Assembly: GCA_035715725.1 (NCBI GenBank)
Contig: DASTKT010000007.1
Coordinates: forward strand, 7,593-71,592
DNA: 64,000 bases
Source of the DNA: JADGGV01 sp035715725
GTDB lineage: Bacteria > Gemmatimonadota > Gemmatimonadetes > Longimicrobiales > RSA9
Direction of reading: 5' to 3'
A model generated the notes under the pieces. That model searched no databases. It saw only the letters and a program-made list of their open reading frames with translations, and was not told the origin of the DNA. Position numbers and translations under genes: made by a program. This document shows positions 18,621 to 27,055 of this stretch, piece after piece. Position 1 is the stretch's first letter. Every line of letters begins with the position of its first letter.

Positions 18621-18989
18621 ATGCCCATCGATACCGTCGTCCGCCCGCGTGAGCGCCTCATCGAGGTGATCGGCCTCGGCGCCGGCACCTTCGGCGAATA
18701 CCGGGAAGCCTTCTCCACCGTGTGCGGCCAGCTCCGCCGCCACCGCGGCTTCGCCGTCCTCTGCAACTTCGAGCATTACCGCAACACGCCGAGCTGGCGC
18801 GAGGCGCTCCGCCTCATCGAGGTCGGCCGGCGGCGCGCCGCCGTCTTCGCCGCCGGCCTCGCCATCGTCACGCAGCCCAACATCGACTTCCGCATGGCCG
18901 AGCTGCTCTCGCTCCACGCACAGAGCCAGGGCATTCAGGTCCAGGTATTCACGAACGGCGACGCCGCGCGCCGCTGGCTGAAGCGCTGA
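18621..18989 (+). CDS. STAS/SpoIIAA-like small cytoplasmic protein
   Basis: A 122-residue protein with alternating strands and helices. Segments such as GFAVLCNFEHYRNTPSW, AVFAAGLAIVTQPNIDFRMAELLSL and IQVQVFTNGDAARRWL resemble the SpoIIAA-like/STAS group often found as stand-alone proteins of unknown partner. No phospho-acceptor Ser can be assigned with confidence. It has no signal peptide. It lies upstream of the ribosomal L21/L27 operon, which has its own promoter, so it is probably a separate unit. Confidence 0.6.
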   Translation: MPIDTVVRPRERLIEVIGLGAGTFGEYREAFSTVCGQLRRHRGFAVLCNFEHYRNTPSWREALRLIEVGRRRAAVFAAGLAIVTQPNIDFRMAELLSLHAQSQGIQVQVFTNGDAARRWLKR

Positions 18990-19025
18990 CGCCGCGCGCC
19001 CCCGTCCCCCAGGCGCCGCGCGGGG

Positions 19026-19054
19026 TTGCGTTTAGGCCCGGTCGCGGCTACATT
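19026..19054 (+). promoter_or_regulatory. promoter of rplU-rpmA
   Basis: TTGCGT at 19026-19031 and TACATT at 19049-19054 are separated by 17 bases. The predicted start near 19061 gives a leader of about 45 bases before the L21 ATG. Confidence 0.5.
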
Positions 19055-19105
19055 TCGCGGGCTTATCCGGGTTTTTGCCGGAACACACCCGAACACGAAG
19101 CGGCG

Positions 19106-19420
19106 ATGTACGCGATCATTCGAAGCGGCGGGAAGCAGTTCCGCGCCGAGCCGGGCAAGACGATCCGGGTGCCCACGCTGCAGGCGGAGGCTGGTGCCAC
19201 GGTGACCTTCGACGAGGTGCTCCTCGCCGACACCGGCGCGGGCATTCAGGTCGGCACGCCGGTCGTGGCCGGCGCGTCGGTGACCGGCGAAGTCCTGGGC
19301 GAATTCAAGGACAAGAAGGTCATCATCTTCAAGTGGAAGCGGCGCAAGAACTACCGCCGCAAGCAGGGGCATCGGCAGAAGTACACCGAAGTGCGGGTCG
19401 GCGAGATCCGCCTCGCCTGA
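19106..19420 (+). CDS. rplU: 50S ribosomal protein L21
   Basis: A 104-residue L21. The family start MYAIIRSGGKQFRAEPG and the basic segment KWKRRKNYRRKQGHRQKYTEV are present. It is part of the large ribosomal subunit and binds 23S rRNA. It is followed by L27 after 12 bases, the standard pairing. The ATG at 19106 is the conserved start. Confidence 0.98.
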   Translation: MYAIIRSGGKQFRAEPGKTIRVPTLQAEAGATVTFDEVLLADTGAGIQVGTPVVAGASVTGEVLGEFKDKKVIIFKWKRRKNYRRKQGHRQKYTEVRVGEIRLA

Positions 19421-19432
19421 GGAGAGACGACC

Positions 19433-19693
19433 ATGGCACATAAGAAGGGGGTCGGCTCGACCCGCAACGGCCGCGACTCGAACGCGCAGCGCCTCGGCGT
19501 GAAGCGCTTCGGCGGCCAGCACGTTCTCGCCGGCAACATCCTGGTCCGGCAGCACGGCACGAAGTTCCACCCGGGCTTCAACGTGGGGCGTGGCTCGGAC
19601 GACACGCTCTTCGCGCTCATCGACGGCGTCGTGAAGTTCGAGCGGAAGGGTCGGGACCGGCAGAAGGTCTCGGTCTACCCGCACGCCGGCTGA
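19433..19693 (+). CDS. rpmA: 50S ribosomal protein L27
   Basis: An 86-residue L27 with the conserved AHKKGVGSTRNGRDS N-terminus that reaches the peptidyl-transferase centre, then LGVKRFGGQ and GNILVRQHGTKFHPG. There is no N-terminal cleavable extension of the Firmicutes type. A GGAGAG ribosome-binding site is present. A strong terminator follows at 19715. Confidence 0.98.
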   Translation: MAHKKGVGSTRNGRDSNAQRLGVKRFGGQHVLAGNILVRQHGTKFHPGFNVGRGSDDTLFALIDGVVKFERKGRDRQKVSVYPHAG

Positions 19694-19714
19694 CGCGGCG
19701 CGCCGCGCCATCGA

Positions 19715-19751
19715 CGGCCCCGGTCCTCCCAGGCGAGGACCGGGGCCGTTT
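19715..19751 (+). terminator. intrinsic terminator after rpmA
   Basis: The perfect 14-bp stem CGGCCCCGGTCCTC (19715-19728) pairs with 19735-19748 around the loop CCAGGC, and TTT follows. It lies 21 bases after the L27 stop and closes the ribosomal operon. The T-run is short. Confidence 0.75.
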
Positions 19752-19821
19752 GCGTTCTACCCGCCGAAGCGCGCGCGACCGTGCCGCTGCCGCGGGGCGC
19801 CCGCTTCGTCTAGCTTGGGGC

Positions 19822-21474
19822 ATGGCGTGGTGGACGTCTCCTCGCGCTCGCGGTGCTCTCGGCGCCGCGCTCCTCGCGGTGTCGGCGATCTCGCTGGTGG
19901 CCACGGCGCTCGCGGCGCAGGCTCCGGGCGCGGCGTGTGCCGGGCGGCGCGCGGCGGCGTGCGCCGCCTTCGCGGCCCACCTGGAGGCCGCCCGCACCGG
20001 CGAGCCGGACTCGGTCTGGGCGGTGCTCCGGTACGTGGCCACGGCGGAGGAGGCGCGGAGCTGGCGCGGGTTGACATCGGGCGTCGAGCGGGTGGCGTTC
20101 GTGCGCCGGTTCTGGGCCACGCGGGCGGCCGCGTCGGCGGGGTATCCGGAGGAGCGCTTCGCGGAGCACCTCCGGCGCCTGGCGAAGGCGCGCGCCCTGT
20201 TTCCCCGCGGACCGCGCCCGGTGTGCAAGAGCCTCGCGTACGACCCCGCCTGCATGTTCCCGACGAACTTCGCGGGGATGGCCGTGGCGTATCCGCCGGG
20301 GGTGAACGCCTGGGTCCGTTCCCGGAAGGAGCTGCGCATCGACGACCGCGGGCTCGCGCTGGTGCGGCACGGCGAGCCGGATCGGCGCAGCGACTGCCGG
20401 GGGTACCCCGGGGCAGGGGAGGTCTGGGTCTACGCGGGGCGGGGCGGGGCGGCGCCGCGGGTGCTGCTGTTCAGCACGGTCGGCGGCGTCTCCGACTTCG
20501 TGCTCGTCAACAGCGCGCTGGACCTGGAATGCGACGAGGTGGGCGCGGCGGAGTATCTGGGCGCCCGCGGCCTCGATGCGCGGGACGGCGGTGATGTCAT
20601 CCGGCGGCGGCTGGAGGTGCAGCGGGAGGTGGTCGACGCCGCGTCCACGGAAACGGCCCTGCCGCCCTACGCGGCGCCGCTCGCCGGCGTGAGCTTCGAC
20701 CTGCTCGACTTCGCCGACACCAGCGCCGACGCCTCGGAGCTGACCGTGGCGGTGAGCGCGCCGGCTTCGGCGCTCCGGCTCCCGCCGGCCACCGGCGGGA
20801 CCGCCAGCTACCGGCTCGGCATGGCGCTGGTGCTCTACGACTCGACCGGCGTCGTCGCCCGGCTGGACACGTTGCGGGAGGTCTCCGGTGCGCCGCTCCC
20901 CGACGGCAGCCTGCTTTCCAGCGTGTTCCGGCTGTCGGTGCCGCCGGGCGCCTACCGCTATGCGCTCCGGATCGAGCGGGACGGGGCGCCCGTCTCGGTG
21001 GCCGCCGACTCCGGGTCCGGCGTCGGCCTCGTCTCCCAGGGGACGCTCGCGCTCGAGCCGCTGCGCGCGCCGGATGCGGTCCGGCTCTCCGCGCTGGCCA
21101 TCGGCAGGGCCGGCGTGCCGGCGGACTGGCGCCGTGGCGACGTCCGCCTGGCCCTGAACCCCACCCACGTCATCCCCCTGCCCGCACGGCGGCTGGAGCT
21201 CTACTACGAGGCCTACGGCCCCGCCGAGGGCGACGCGATCGAGACCGAGATCGTGCTCGAGTCGCAGCGGCGGCGCTGGTTCCGAGGGCCGGATCGCATC
21301 GCGTTCCGGTTCCGCGAGGACGCGCATCCGCGCGGGCCGGCGGCAGCCATCCCGGCGCGGCGGAGCCTCGACCTGCGCCAGACGCAGCCCGGCGACTACC
21401 GGCTGCGGGTGCGTGTGCGCCGCGTCGCGGACGGGCGCGCGGCCGTGCGCGAGACCACGCTCCACATCCGCTGA
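19822..21474 (+). CDS. secreted GWxTD-domain-like protein
   Basis: A 550-residue protein with a basic start and hydrophobic stretch ending ALAAQAPG, a plausible signal peptide. The region FVRRFWATRA...ERFAEHLRRLAKARALF, the later LVRHGEPDRR and the GEVWVYA segment resemble the GWxTD domain (the FW..RD block plus 'yGePd' and 'eiW.Y' strands) found in secreted proteins of several phyla, although a literal GWxTD motif is not evident. Several Cys residues (CAGRR, CAAF, CKSLAYDPAC) could form disulphides. The rest is beta-rich. Function is unknown. It starts at the ATG at 19822, 71 bases after the rpmA terminator. Confidence 0.65.
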   Translation: MAWWTSPRARGALGAALLAVSAISLVATALAAQAPGAACAGRRAAACAAFAAHLEAARTGEPDSVWAVLRYVATAEEARSWRGLTSGVERVAFVRRFWATRAAASAGYPEERFAEHLRRLAKARALFPRGPRPVCKSLAYDPACMFPTNFAGMAVAYPPGVNAWVRSRKELRIDDRGLALVRHGEPDRRSDCRGYPGAGEVWVYAGRGGAAPRVLLFSTVGGVSDFVLVNSALDLECDEVGAAEYLGARGLDARDGGDVIRRRLEVQREVVDAASTETALPPYAAPLAGVSFDLLDFADTSADASELTVAVSAPASALRLPPATGGTASYRLGMALVLYDSTGVVARLDTLREVSGAPLPDGSLLSSVFRLSVPPGAYRYALRIERDGAPVSVAADSGSGVGLVSQGTLALEPLRAPDAVRLSALAIGRAGVPADWRRGDVRLALNPTHVIPLPARRLELYYEAYGPAEGDAIETEIVLESQRRRWFRGPDRIAFRFREDAHPRGPAAAIPARRSLDLRQTQPGDYRLRVRVRRVADGRAAVRETTLHIR

Positions 21475-21587
21475 CCGTGTCCGACCGCCGGGTCGACCGC
21501 CGCCTGAGGCCGGCCCGGCGCGGCGGCCGGTGCTGGCCCCGTTCCTGCAAAAACGTGCTTGCACCCGAACGCAGGCAGGTTTGACCC

Positions 21588-22055
21588 ATGAGCGACAAGA
21601 GACTGCGGCCCGTCGCCGGGGCCGTGCGCCAGAGCGACATCGAGCCTTACACGGCCCTGCGGTGGGTGTCCCGGCTCTTCAAGGCGGCCTCCGTCTTCCT
21701 GGTCGTGGCGCTCATCGGCGAATTCGTCGCCGGACTCCAGTTCCAGGGGGTGTCGAGTCTGTCGGTGCTGCTGGGAGAGGCGGCACGCACGTTCGTGTTC
21801 GCCATCGTGCTGTGGGGCGGCGGGGACCTCGTCCGGCTGCTCGTCCACCTGGGACACGACATCCGGGCGGAGCGGATCCTCCTGGCGAGGCTTGTGCACC
21901 GCACGCCGGCGGCCGGCGAGCTCGGGATGGAGGGGGAGGAGGAGGCGGCGGACGATGGAGCGGACGACTCCGCGGACGTGCGGGCCACGCCTGACATCGA
22001 GGTGACGCGGCGACCGGAGGGGCTCTCCTTCCCGGAGGCCGGCGCGGCGGACTGA
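21588..22055 (+). CDS. two-helix membrane protein with acidic tail, unknown
   Basis: A 155-residue protein. Two hydrophobic segments (about residues 34-52 and 62-80) are followed by RLLVHLGHDIRAERILLARL and a long acidic, Ala/Asp/Glu-rich C-terminal tail that is likely disordered (GMEGEEEAADDGADDSADV). I recognise no family. It is on its own between the GWxTD-like gene and convergent genes on the minus strand. Confidence 0.6.
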   Translation: MSDKRLRPVAGAVRQSDIEPYTALRWVSRLFKAASVFLVVALIGEFVAGLQFQGVSSLSVLLGEAARTFVFAIVLWGGGDLVRLLVHLGHDIRAERILLARLVHRTPAAGELGMEGEEEAADDGADDSADVRATPDIEVTRRPEGLSFPEAGAAD

Positions 22056-22104
22056 GCGGGCCGCGTCGACGCCCCGCGGCCGGGTGGGGGCGGCCCCGGC
22101 GACG

Positions 22105-22362
22105 CTAGCTCCGGCCGCCGATCCCGCGCAGCGCCGCCGCGGCCGCCTCGATCGCCGTCGCGACCTGGTCGATCAGCTCCCGCGTCGCCGGGAGCGTCAG
22201 CCCTTCCGAGCCGATCTGCGTCCGCAGCGTCCGGATCTTCCTCGCCGCGCCGTCCATCTTCTCGGCCGCTTCGGCGATGGACGTCGAGCCGTCGTCCTCG
22301 CCGAAGGGGTTCGTCCGCCGGGGGCGGGAGAGGGAGTCGTCGCCGAACGGGTTCTGCGCCAT
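22105..22362 (-). CDS. small helical hypothetical protein
   Basis: An 85-residue protein beginning with MAQNPFGDDSLSRPRRTNPFGEDDG, in which the NPFG-acidic motif appears twice. A helical remainder follows (IAEAAEKMDGAARKIRTLRTQ, then IDQVATAIEAAAAALRGIGG). It is cytoplasmic by appearance, with no known family. It lies 19 bases downstream of the serine hydrolase gene and could be the last gene of that operon. Confidence 0.55.
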   Translation of the reverse strand: MAQNPFGDDSLSRPRRTNPFGEDDGSTSIAEAAEKMDGAARKIRTLRTQIGSEGLTLPATRELIDQVATAIEAAAAALRGIGGRS

Positions 22363-22381
22363 CGGGTCCTCGAGGACGGGG

Positions 22382-23386
22382 TTACGGCTTCAGCTTCTCC
22401 ATCAGCTCGACCGGGACGCGCGTGCCCCACGCCGTCGCGCCCGCGAGCCGGCTGAAGTGGTCGAACACGGTGGCCGAGGCGCGCCGGATCGCGTCCGACG
22501 CCGCGGCGGCGTTCGAGTAGTTCACCATGACCGCCACCGCGTAGGGTCGACCGCGCAGCCCCACGATCCCCCACGCCGTCTCGACTCCCTCGATCGTCCC
22601 CGGCTTCCACGCCACCTTGATCCCGGCCGGGATCGGGTCGGGGAAGGAGCCGGACTTGGGGATCTCGAGCACGCCGCGCATCTCGGCGCAGCGGGCAGCG
22701 GACATCGGCAGCTCGCAGCGCGCGATCCGCGCCATCAGGCCGGCCGCCTCGGCCGGCGTGGCCAGGTTCTCGTTCCCCCGCGCGCTCTCCTCCGGCCGGA
22801 TCATCTTCCGCTGGAAGCGAATGTGGGGGAACCCGAGCGCGGTCATGCGCCGGTTCACGGCGTCCATCCCGACGCGGTCCACCAGCATGTTCGTGGCCGT
22901 GTTGTCGGAAAGCACGACCATCAGCACGGCCAGGTCGTGCAGCGACACGAGCGAGGTGCCGTCCCCGAAGCCCTGCAGCACGCCGCTCCCGCCCGCCTGG
23001 TCCACCCGCCGCACCGGCACGCGCTCCGCAAGGTCCAGCTTGCCGGCGTCGGCCTCGGCGTACAGCTCCGTCAGCAGCGCGACTTTGATGGCACTGCCCT
23101 GGGCGAAGACGAGCGTGTCGTTGACGCCGAACCGCTCGCTCGACGTCAGGTCCACGACGTGGATGCCGACGACGCCCGGAACCTCGCGCGCGATGGTCTC
23201 GAGCTGGGAGCGCAGCTTCGAGGCGAGGATCGCGCGCTGCGCCTGTTGCGCGGAGGCGGCTCGCGGCGCCACCCATGCGAGCCCGACGGCGGCGAGGGCC
23301 GCGACCGCGATACGGCCGCTGCGCCGGCTCGCCTTGCCGCCGTGCCGGGCTTCGGTGCCCGGGCCCATCCCGTGACGCGCCCTCAT
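22382..23386 (-). CDS. class A beta-lactamase-related serine hydrolase
   Basis: A 334-residue protein with an N-terminal signal-like segment (VAALAAVGLAWVAPRAASAQ). Class A penicilloyl-serine motifs are visible: Ser98-x-x-Lys101 (SAIK), SDN at 160-162, a GNENLATP region in the omega-loop area, and KPG where KTG is usual. It could be a beta-lactamase or a penicillin-binding/peptidase relative; resistance cannot be inferred. The start is the ATG at 23386, which overlaps the stop of the enoyl-CoA hydratase gene (ATGA), so it is translated as part of the fatty/aromatic acid operon even though its role is unrelated. Confidence 0.8.
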   Translation of the reverse strand: MRARHGMGPGTEARHGGKASRRSGRIAVAALAAVGLAWVAPRAASAQQAQRAILASKLRSQLETIAREVPGVVGIHVVDLTSSERFGVNDTLVFAQGSAIKVALLTELYAEADAGKLDLAERVPVRRVDQAGGSGVLQGFGDGTSLVSLHDLAVLMVVLSDNTATNMLVDRVGMDAVNRRMTALGFPHIRFQRKMIRPEESARGNENLATPAEAAGLMARIARCELPMSAARCAEMRGVLEIPKSGSFPDPIPAGIKVAWKPGTIEGVETAWGIVGLRGRPYAVAVMVNYSNAAAASDAIRRASATVFDHFSRLAGATAWGTRVPVELMEKLKP

Positions 23387-24165
23387 CGGCCCTGGAACTC
23401 CGGCCGGCGCTTCTCGAAGAAGGCGCGGATCCCTTCGGCCTTGTCCTCGCTCCCGAACGCAGTGACGAACAGCTCGCGCTCGTAGCGCAGCCCGGCGCCG
23501 AGCGGCATCTCCAGCGCGGCCCGCACGGCGTCCTTGGCCAGGCGGAGCGTGAGCGGCGAATGCGCGGCGATGCTCGTCGCGATCTCGCGGGTCCGCGGCT
23601 CGAGCTGCTCGTCGTCGACCACCAGCTCGACGAGGCCGATCCGCGCCGCCTCCTCGGCGTCGATCAGCTCGCCGGTCAGGATCAGACGCAGTGCCTGGCC
23701 GTAGCCGACCAGGCGCGGAAGCCGCTGGGTACCACCGCCGCCCGGGAGGATGCCGAGCTTGATCTCCGGCTGCCCGAGCTTCGCGGAGCGAGCCGCGAGC
23801 CGGACATCGCACGCGAGCGCCAGCTCGCAGCCTCCGCCCAGCGCGTAGCCGTTGATCATCGCGATCGTCGGCTTGGGGTAGGCCGCGATCTCGTCGAACA
23901 CCCGGCGGCCCTCCATCGCCGCGCGCTGCTCGACGGCGCTGCGCTCGGCGAACTCGCCGATGTCCGCGCCGGCGATGAACGCCTTGGTGCCCGCGCCCGT
24001 GAAGACGACGACGCGGACCGCATCGTCGTCGCGCAGGCGGTCGAGGATCCGGACGATCGCCTCCCGCACGCCCGTGTCCAGGGCGTTTCGCTTGTCCGGA
24101 CGGTTGATCCGGAGCACCGCGTAGCCCGCGTCGTGAACCTCCAGCAGCATCGCCCCGTCGTCCAT
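23383..24165 (-). CDS. enoyl-CoA hydratase (PaaF/crotonase type)
   Basis: A 260-residue crotonase. Both catalytic Glu residues of true hydratases are present, in GGGCELALACD and GQPEIKLGILPGGGGTQRL. The oxyanion-hole GTKAFIAGADI is also intact. It hydrates trans-2-enoyl-CoA to 3-hydroxyacyl-CoA. It lies 7 bases after the 3-hydroxyacyl-CoA dehydrogenase gene, in an operon with a 3-oxoadipyl-type thiolase and a PaaG-type isomerase, suggesting PaaF-like 2,3-dehydroadipyl-CoA hydration. General beta-oxidation is the alternative. Confidence 0.87.
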   Translation of the reverse strand: MDDGAMLLEVHDAGYAVLRINRPDKRNALDTGVREAIVRILDRLRDDDAVRVVVFTGAGTKAFIAGADIGEFAERSAVEQRAAMEGRRVFDEIAAYPKPTIAMINGYALGGGCELALACDVRLAARSAKLGQPEIKLGILPGGGGTQRLPRLVGYGQALRLILTGELIDAEEAARIGLVELVVDDEQLEPRTREIATSIAAHSPLTLRLAKDAVRAALEMPLGAGLRYERELFVTAFGSEDKAEGIRAFFEKRRPEFQGR

Positions 24166-24172
24166 CGCGCCG

Positions 24173-25033
24173 CTACTCCCAGTTGTAGAAGCCCTGACCG
24201 CTCTTCTTCCCCAGCTTCCCCTCCGTGACGAGCCGCCGCAGGATCGCCGGCGGACGGAACTGCTCCGCGCCGAGCCTCTCGTGGAGGTACTCCGCGATGC
24301 TCAGCCGGACGTCCAGGCCCACCAGGTCCGTGAGCTTGAGCGGCCCCATCGGATGGCGGTAGCCGAGCTCCATCGCCTTGTCGATGTCCTCCGCCGAGGC
24401 GACGCCCTCCTCAAGCATGCGCATCGCCTCGAGCCCGAGCGCCACGCCGAGGCGCGAGGACGCGAAGCCGGGCGCATCGTTCACGACGATCGGGTCCTTC
24501 CCGAGCCGCCGCGCGAACGCGACCGCCGCCGCGACGACGCGCTCGTCGCTGCGCTTCCCCCGCACGACCTCCACCAGCTTCATGATGTGGACGGGGTTGA
24601 AGAAGTGGAGCCCGACGACCCGCTCCGGACGGCCGAGCGCGGACTGGAGGTCCGTCACGGACAGGCTCGACGTGTTCGTGGCCAGGATCGCCTCCGGCGG
24701 CGCGTCCGCCTCGACCTCCTCGAAGACCTGCACCTTCAGGTCGAAGCGCTCGGGCACGGCTTCGACGACGAGGTCCGCCCCGCGCACCGCGTCGCCCACG
24801 CTCCGCGCGGTGCTCAGCCGCGCCAGCGTCTCGGCTCGCTGCTCGTCCGTGACCTTGCCGCGCGCCACGCCTTCGTCGAGGTTGCGCCGGATGCTCTCGA
24901 GCCCCCGCTCCAGAGCCTCCTCCGAGGCGTCCGCCAGGACGACCTCGAAGCCTGCCTGCGCCGCCACCTGCGCGATCCCGTGCCCCATCGTCCCGGCACC
25001 GAGCACGGCCACCCGATCGATCCGCTCGCTCAC
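24173..25033 (-). CDS. 3-hydroxyacyl-CoA dehydrogenase (PaaH/HbdA type)
   Basis: A 286-residue NAD-dependent dehydrogenase. It has the Rossmann motif VAVLGAGTMGHGIAQVAAQAGF, NTSSLSVTDLQ, the catalytic-His segment VVGLHFFNPVHIMKLVEVV, and the C-terminal dimer domain with HPMGPLKLTDLVGLDV. It oxidises 3-hydroxyacyl-CoA. The start is a GTG at 25033 overlapping the upstream TGA (GTGA). The length equals the single-domain HbdA/PaaH class, not the fused FadB type. In this operon it would act between the hydratase and the thiolase. Confidence 0.9.
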   Translation of the reverse strand: MSERIDRVAVLGAGTMGHGIAQVAAQAGFEVVLADASEEALERGLESIRRNLDEGVARGKVTDEQRAETLARLSTARSVGDAVRGADLVVEAVPERFDLKVQVFEEVEADAPPEAILATNTSSLSVTDLQSALGRPERVVGLHFFNPVHIMKLVEVVRGKRSDERVVAAAVAFARRLGKDPIVVNDAPGFASSRLGVALGLEAMRMLEEGVASAEDIDKAMELGYRHPMGPLKLTDLVGLDVRLSIAEYLHERLGAEQFRPPAILRRLVTEGKLGKKSGQGFYNWE

Positions 25034-25851
25034 GAGGCGCCCTCGCGCTGGCCGCCGTTCCCCCGCCGCCCGAAGCGCGGCGTCCGCTTCTCCAGGAAGG
25101 CGGAGATCCCCTCGCGGAAATCCGGCGAGCGGAACGCCGCGAGCTGCGCCTGGACCTCCATCTCCAGCACCTCCGGCAGGGAGGCGTTCAGGCCTCGTCG
25201 GATCGAGCGTTTCGCGCTGGCGATGACGCCGCGCGGCGCCGCCGCGATCTGCCCGGCCAGGCCCCGCGCCGTGGGCTCGAGCTCGGCCGCCGCGACGACG
25301 CGGTTGAAGAGGCCGAGACGCTCGGCCCGCTCTGCGCCCAGCATCCCGCCCGTGTAGATCAGCTCCGCGGCCAGCGCAGGGCCGACGAGGCGGGGCAGGA
25401 AGTAGCTCCCGCCCCAGTCCGGGTGTAGTCCGACGCGCGCGAAGCCGAAGCCGATGCTCGCCGTCTCGCTCGCAATGCGAAGGTCGCACGCCAGGGCGAG
25501 GCACGCGCCGGCGCCGGCGGCCGGACCGTTCACGGCCGCCACGACCGGCGTCGTCATGTGCTCGATGCGGTCCACGATGCGGGCGCCCGCGCGGACCAGC
25601 GCCTCGAAGCGCTCCGCGTCGCCGGTCTCGATCAGCTCCGCCATGTAGGCGACGTCGCCGCCGGTCGAGAACGCCCGCCCGACGCCGGTGATCACGATGC
25701 AGTGGACGTCGTCCTCGGCCTCCAGCGCCGCCAGCGCGGCGTCGAGGTCGTCGCGCATGGTGCCGACGAAGGCGTTCAGTCGCTCCGGCCGGTTGATCCG
25801 CACCCAGGCCACCGCGCCGTCGCGCTCCACGGTGATGTGCTTGCCGTTCAT
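25030..25851 (-). CDS. PaaG-like enoyl-CoA isomerase (crotonase fold)
   Basis: A 273-residue crotonase-fold protein. Both hydratase Glu positions are replaced: GAGACLALACD has Cys where Glu is usual, and FGFARVGLHPDWGGS replaces the PExxLG block. The Asp in HPDWGG matches the catalytic Asp of PaaG and enoyl-CoA isomerases. It therefore probably isomerises double bonds or an epoxide-type ring CoA ester (1,2-epoxyphenylacetyl-CoA isomerase in the Paa pathway) rather than hydrating. It overlaps the thiolase stop and the dehydrogenase start by 4 bases at each end. Confidence 0.82.
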   Translation of the reverse strand: MNGKHITVERDGAVAWVRINRPERLNAFVGTMRDDLDAALAALEAEDDVHCIVITGVGRAFSTGGDVAYMAELIETGDAERFEALVRAGARIVDRIEHMTTPVVAAVNGPAAGAGACLALACDLRIASETASIGFGFARVGLHPDWGGSYFLPRLVGPALAAELIYTGGMLGAERAERLGLFNRVVAAAELEPTARGLAGQIAAAPRGVIASAKRSIRRGLNASLPEVLEMEVQAQLAAFRSPDFREGISAFLEKRTPRFGRRGNGGQREGAS

Positions 25852-27050
25852 CGCCCCTCCACTTCCACCACCGTGGCGATCCCCTGACCCACCCCGATGC
25901 ACATGCTGGCGAGCCCCGTGCCGCCGCCGCGCCGTGCCAGCTCGTGGACGAGCGTGGTCAGCAGGCGGGCGCCGGAGCAGCCGAGCGGGTGCCCCAGCGC
26001 GATCGCGCCGCCGTTCACGTTCACCCGGGCCGGGTCCAGCGCCAGCTCCCGGATGCAGGCCACCGCCTGCGCCGCGAATGCCTCGTTCAATTCCGCGAGC
26101 GCGACGTCGCCCACGCCGACCGCCGCCCGCTCCAGCGCCTTCCGGCTCGCGGGCACCGGCCCCATCCCCATGAGGTCCGGCTCGACCCCGGCCACCGCCG
26201 AGGAGACGATCCGCGCGATCGGCCGCAGGCCCAGCGCCGCCGCCCGGCCGGCCTCGACGATCAGCAGCGCCGCCGCGCCGTCGTTCAGGCCGGACGAGTT
26301 GCCGGCCGTCACGGTGCCGCCCTTGCGGAACGCCGCCGGCAGGCGGGCCAGCTTCTCGAGCGTCGTGTCGGGCCGCGGGTGTTCGTCCGCCTCGACGCGC
26401 AGCGGCTCGCCTTTGCGCTGCGGCACGTCGACCGGCACGAGCTCGGCCTGGAAGCGGCCGCTCTCCAGCGCGGCGGCGGCGCGGCGCTGGCTCTCGAGCG
26501 CGAGCGCGTCCTGGTCCTCCCGGGAGACGCCGAAGCGCTCGGCTACCCGTTCGGCCGTCTCCCCCAGCGTCACCGTGTAGTCCGCCGGAAAGCGACCGTT
26601 CACGAAGCGCCACCCCAGCACCGTGTCGGCGGTCTCGGGCGCGCCGCGCGGGTATCCCTCCGCCGGCTTCAGCATGACCCACGGCGCCCGGCTCATCGAC
26701 TCCACGCCGCCGGCGACGAAGACGTCGCCCTCGCCGGCGCGGACCGCCTGGAACGCGGAGCTCACCGCCTGCAACCCGGAGCCGCACAACCGGTTCACGG
26801 TCTGCCCGGCCACCGACACCGGCAGCCCGGCGAGCAGCGCCGCCATGCGTGCCACGTTGCGGTTGTCCTCGCCGGCCTGGTTCGCGCAGCCGAGGATGAC
26901 GTCCTCGATCAGCGCCGGGTCGATGCCGGTGCGCTCCACGAGGGCTGCGACCGCGCCGGCCGCCAGGTCATCCGGTCGCACCGCGGCGAGGCTCCCACCG
27001 TGCCGGCCGATGGGCGTCCGGACCGCGTCGATGATCCATGCTTCTCGCAT
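25848..27050 (-). CDS. thiolase, 3-oxoadipyl-CoA thiolase-like (PaaJ/PcaF)
   Basis: A 400-residue thiolase. Catalytic residues are Cys89 (NRLCGSG), His in NGGAIALGHPLGCSGAR and the second Cys in MCIGVGQG. The block GCANQAGEDNRNVARMA and the SMSRAPWVM plus GWRF segments are characteristic of PaaJ/PcaF beta-ketoadipyl-CoA thiolases; I compared these from memory. It cleaves 3-oxoadipyl-CoA to succinyl-CoA and acetyl-CoA, or another 3-oxoacyl-CoA. It starts 5 bases after the aldehyde dehydrogenase stop. The operon order points to a lower aromatic (phenylacetate-type) pathway. Confidence 0.88.
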   Translation of the reverse strand: MREAWIIDAVRTPIGRHGGSLAAVRPDDLAAGAVAALVERTGIDPALIEDVILGCANQAGEDNRNVARMAALLAGLPVSVAGQTVNRLCGSGLQAVSSAFQAVRAGEGDVFVAGGVESMSRAPWVMLKPAEGYPRGAPETADTVLGWRFVNGRFPADYTVTLGETAERVAERFGVSREDQDALALESQRRAAAALESGRFQAELVPVDVPQRKGEPLRVEADEHPRPDTTLEKLARLPAAFRKGGTVTAGNSSGLNDGAAALLIVEAGRAAALGLRPIARIVSSAVAGVEPDLMGMGPVPASRKALERAAVGVGDVALAELNEAFAAQAVACIRELALDPARVNVNGGAIALGHPLGCSGARLLTTLVHELARRGGGTGLASMCIGVGQGIATVVEVEGR

Positions 27051-27055
27051 TTCGC

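Noticed and set aside
22382..23386. Calling this an antibiotic-resistance beta-lactamase
   Set aside because: The SxxK and SDN motifs fit many penicilloyl-serine enzymes, and KPG replaces KTG; sequence alone does not support resistance.
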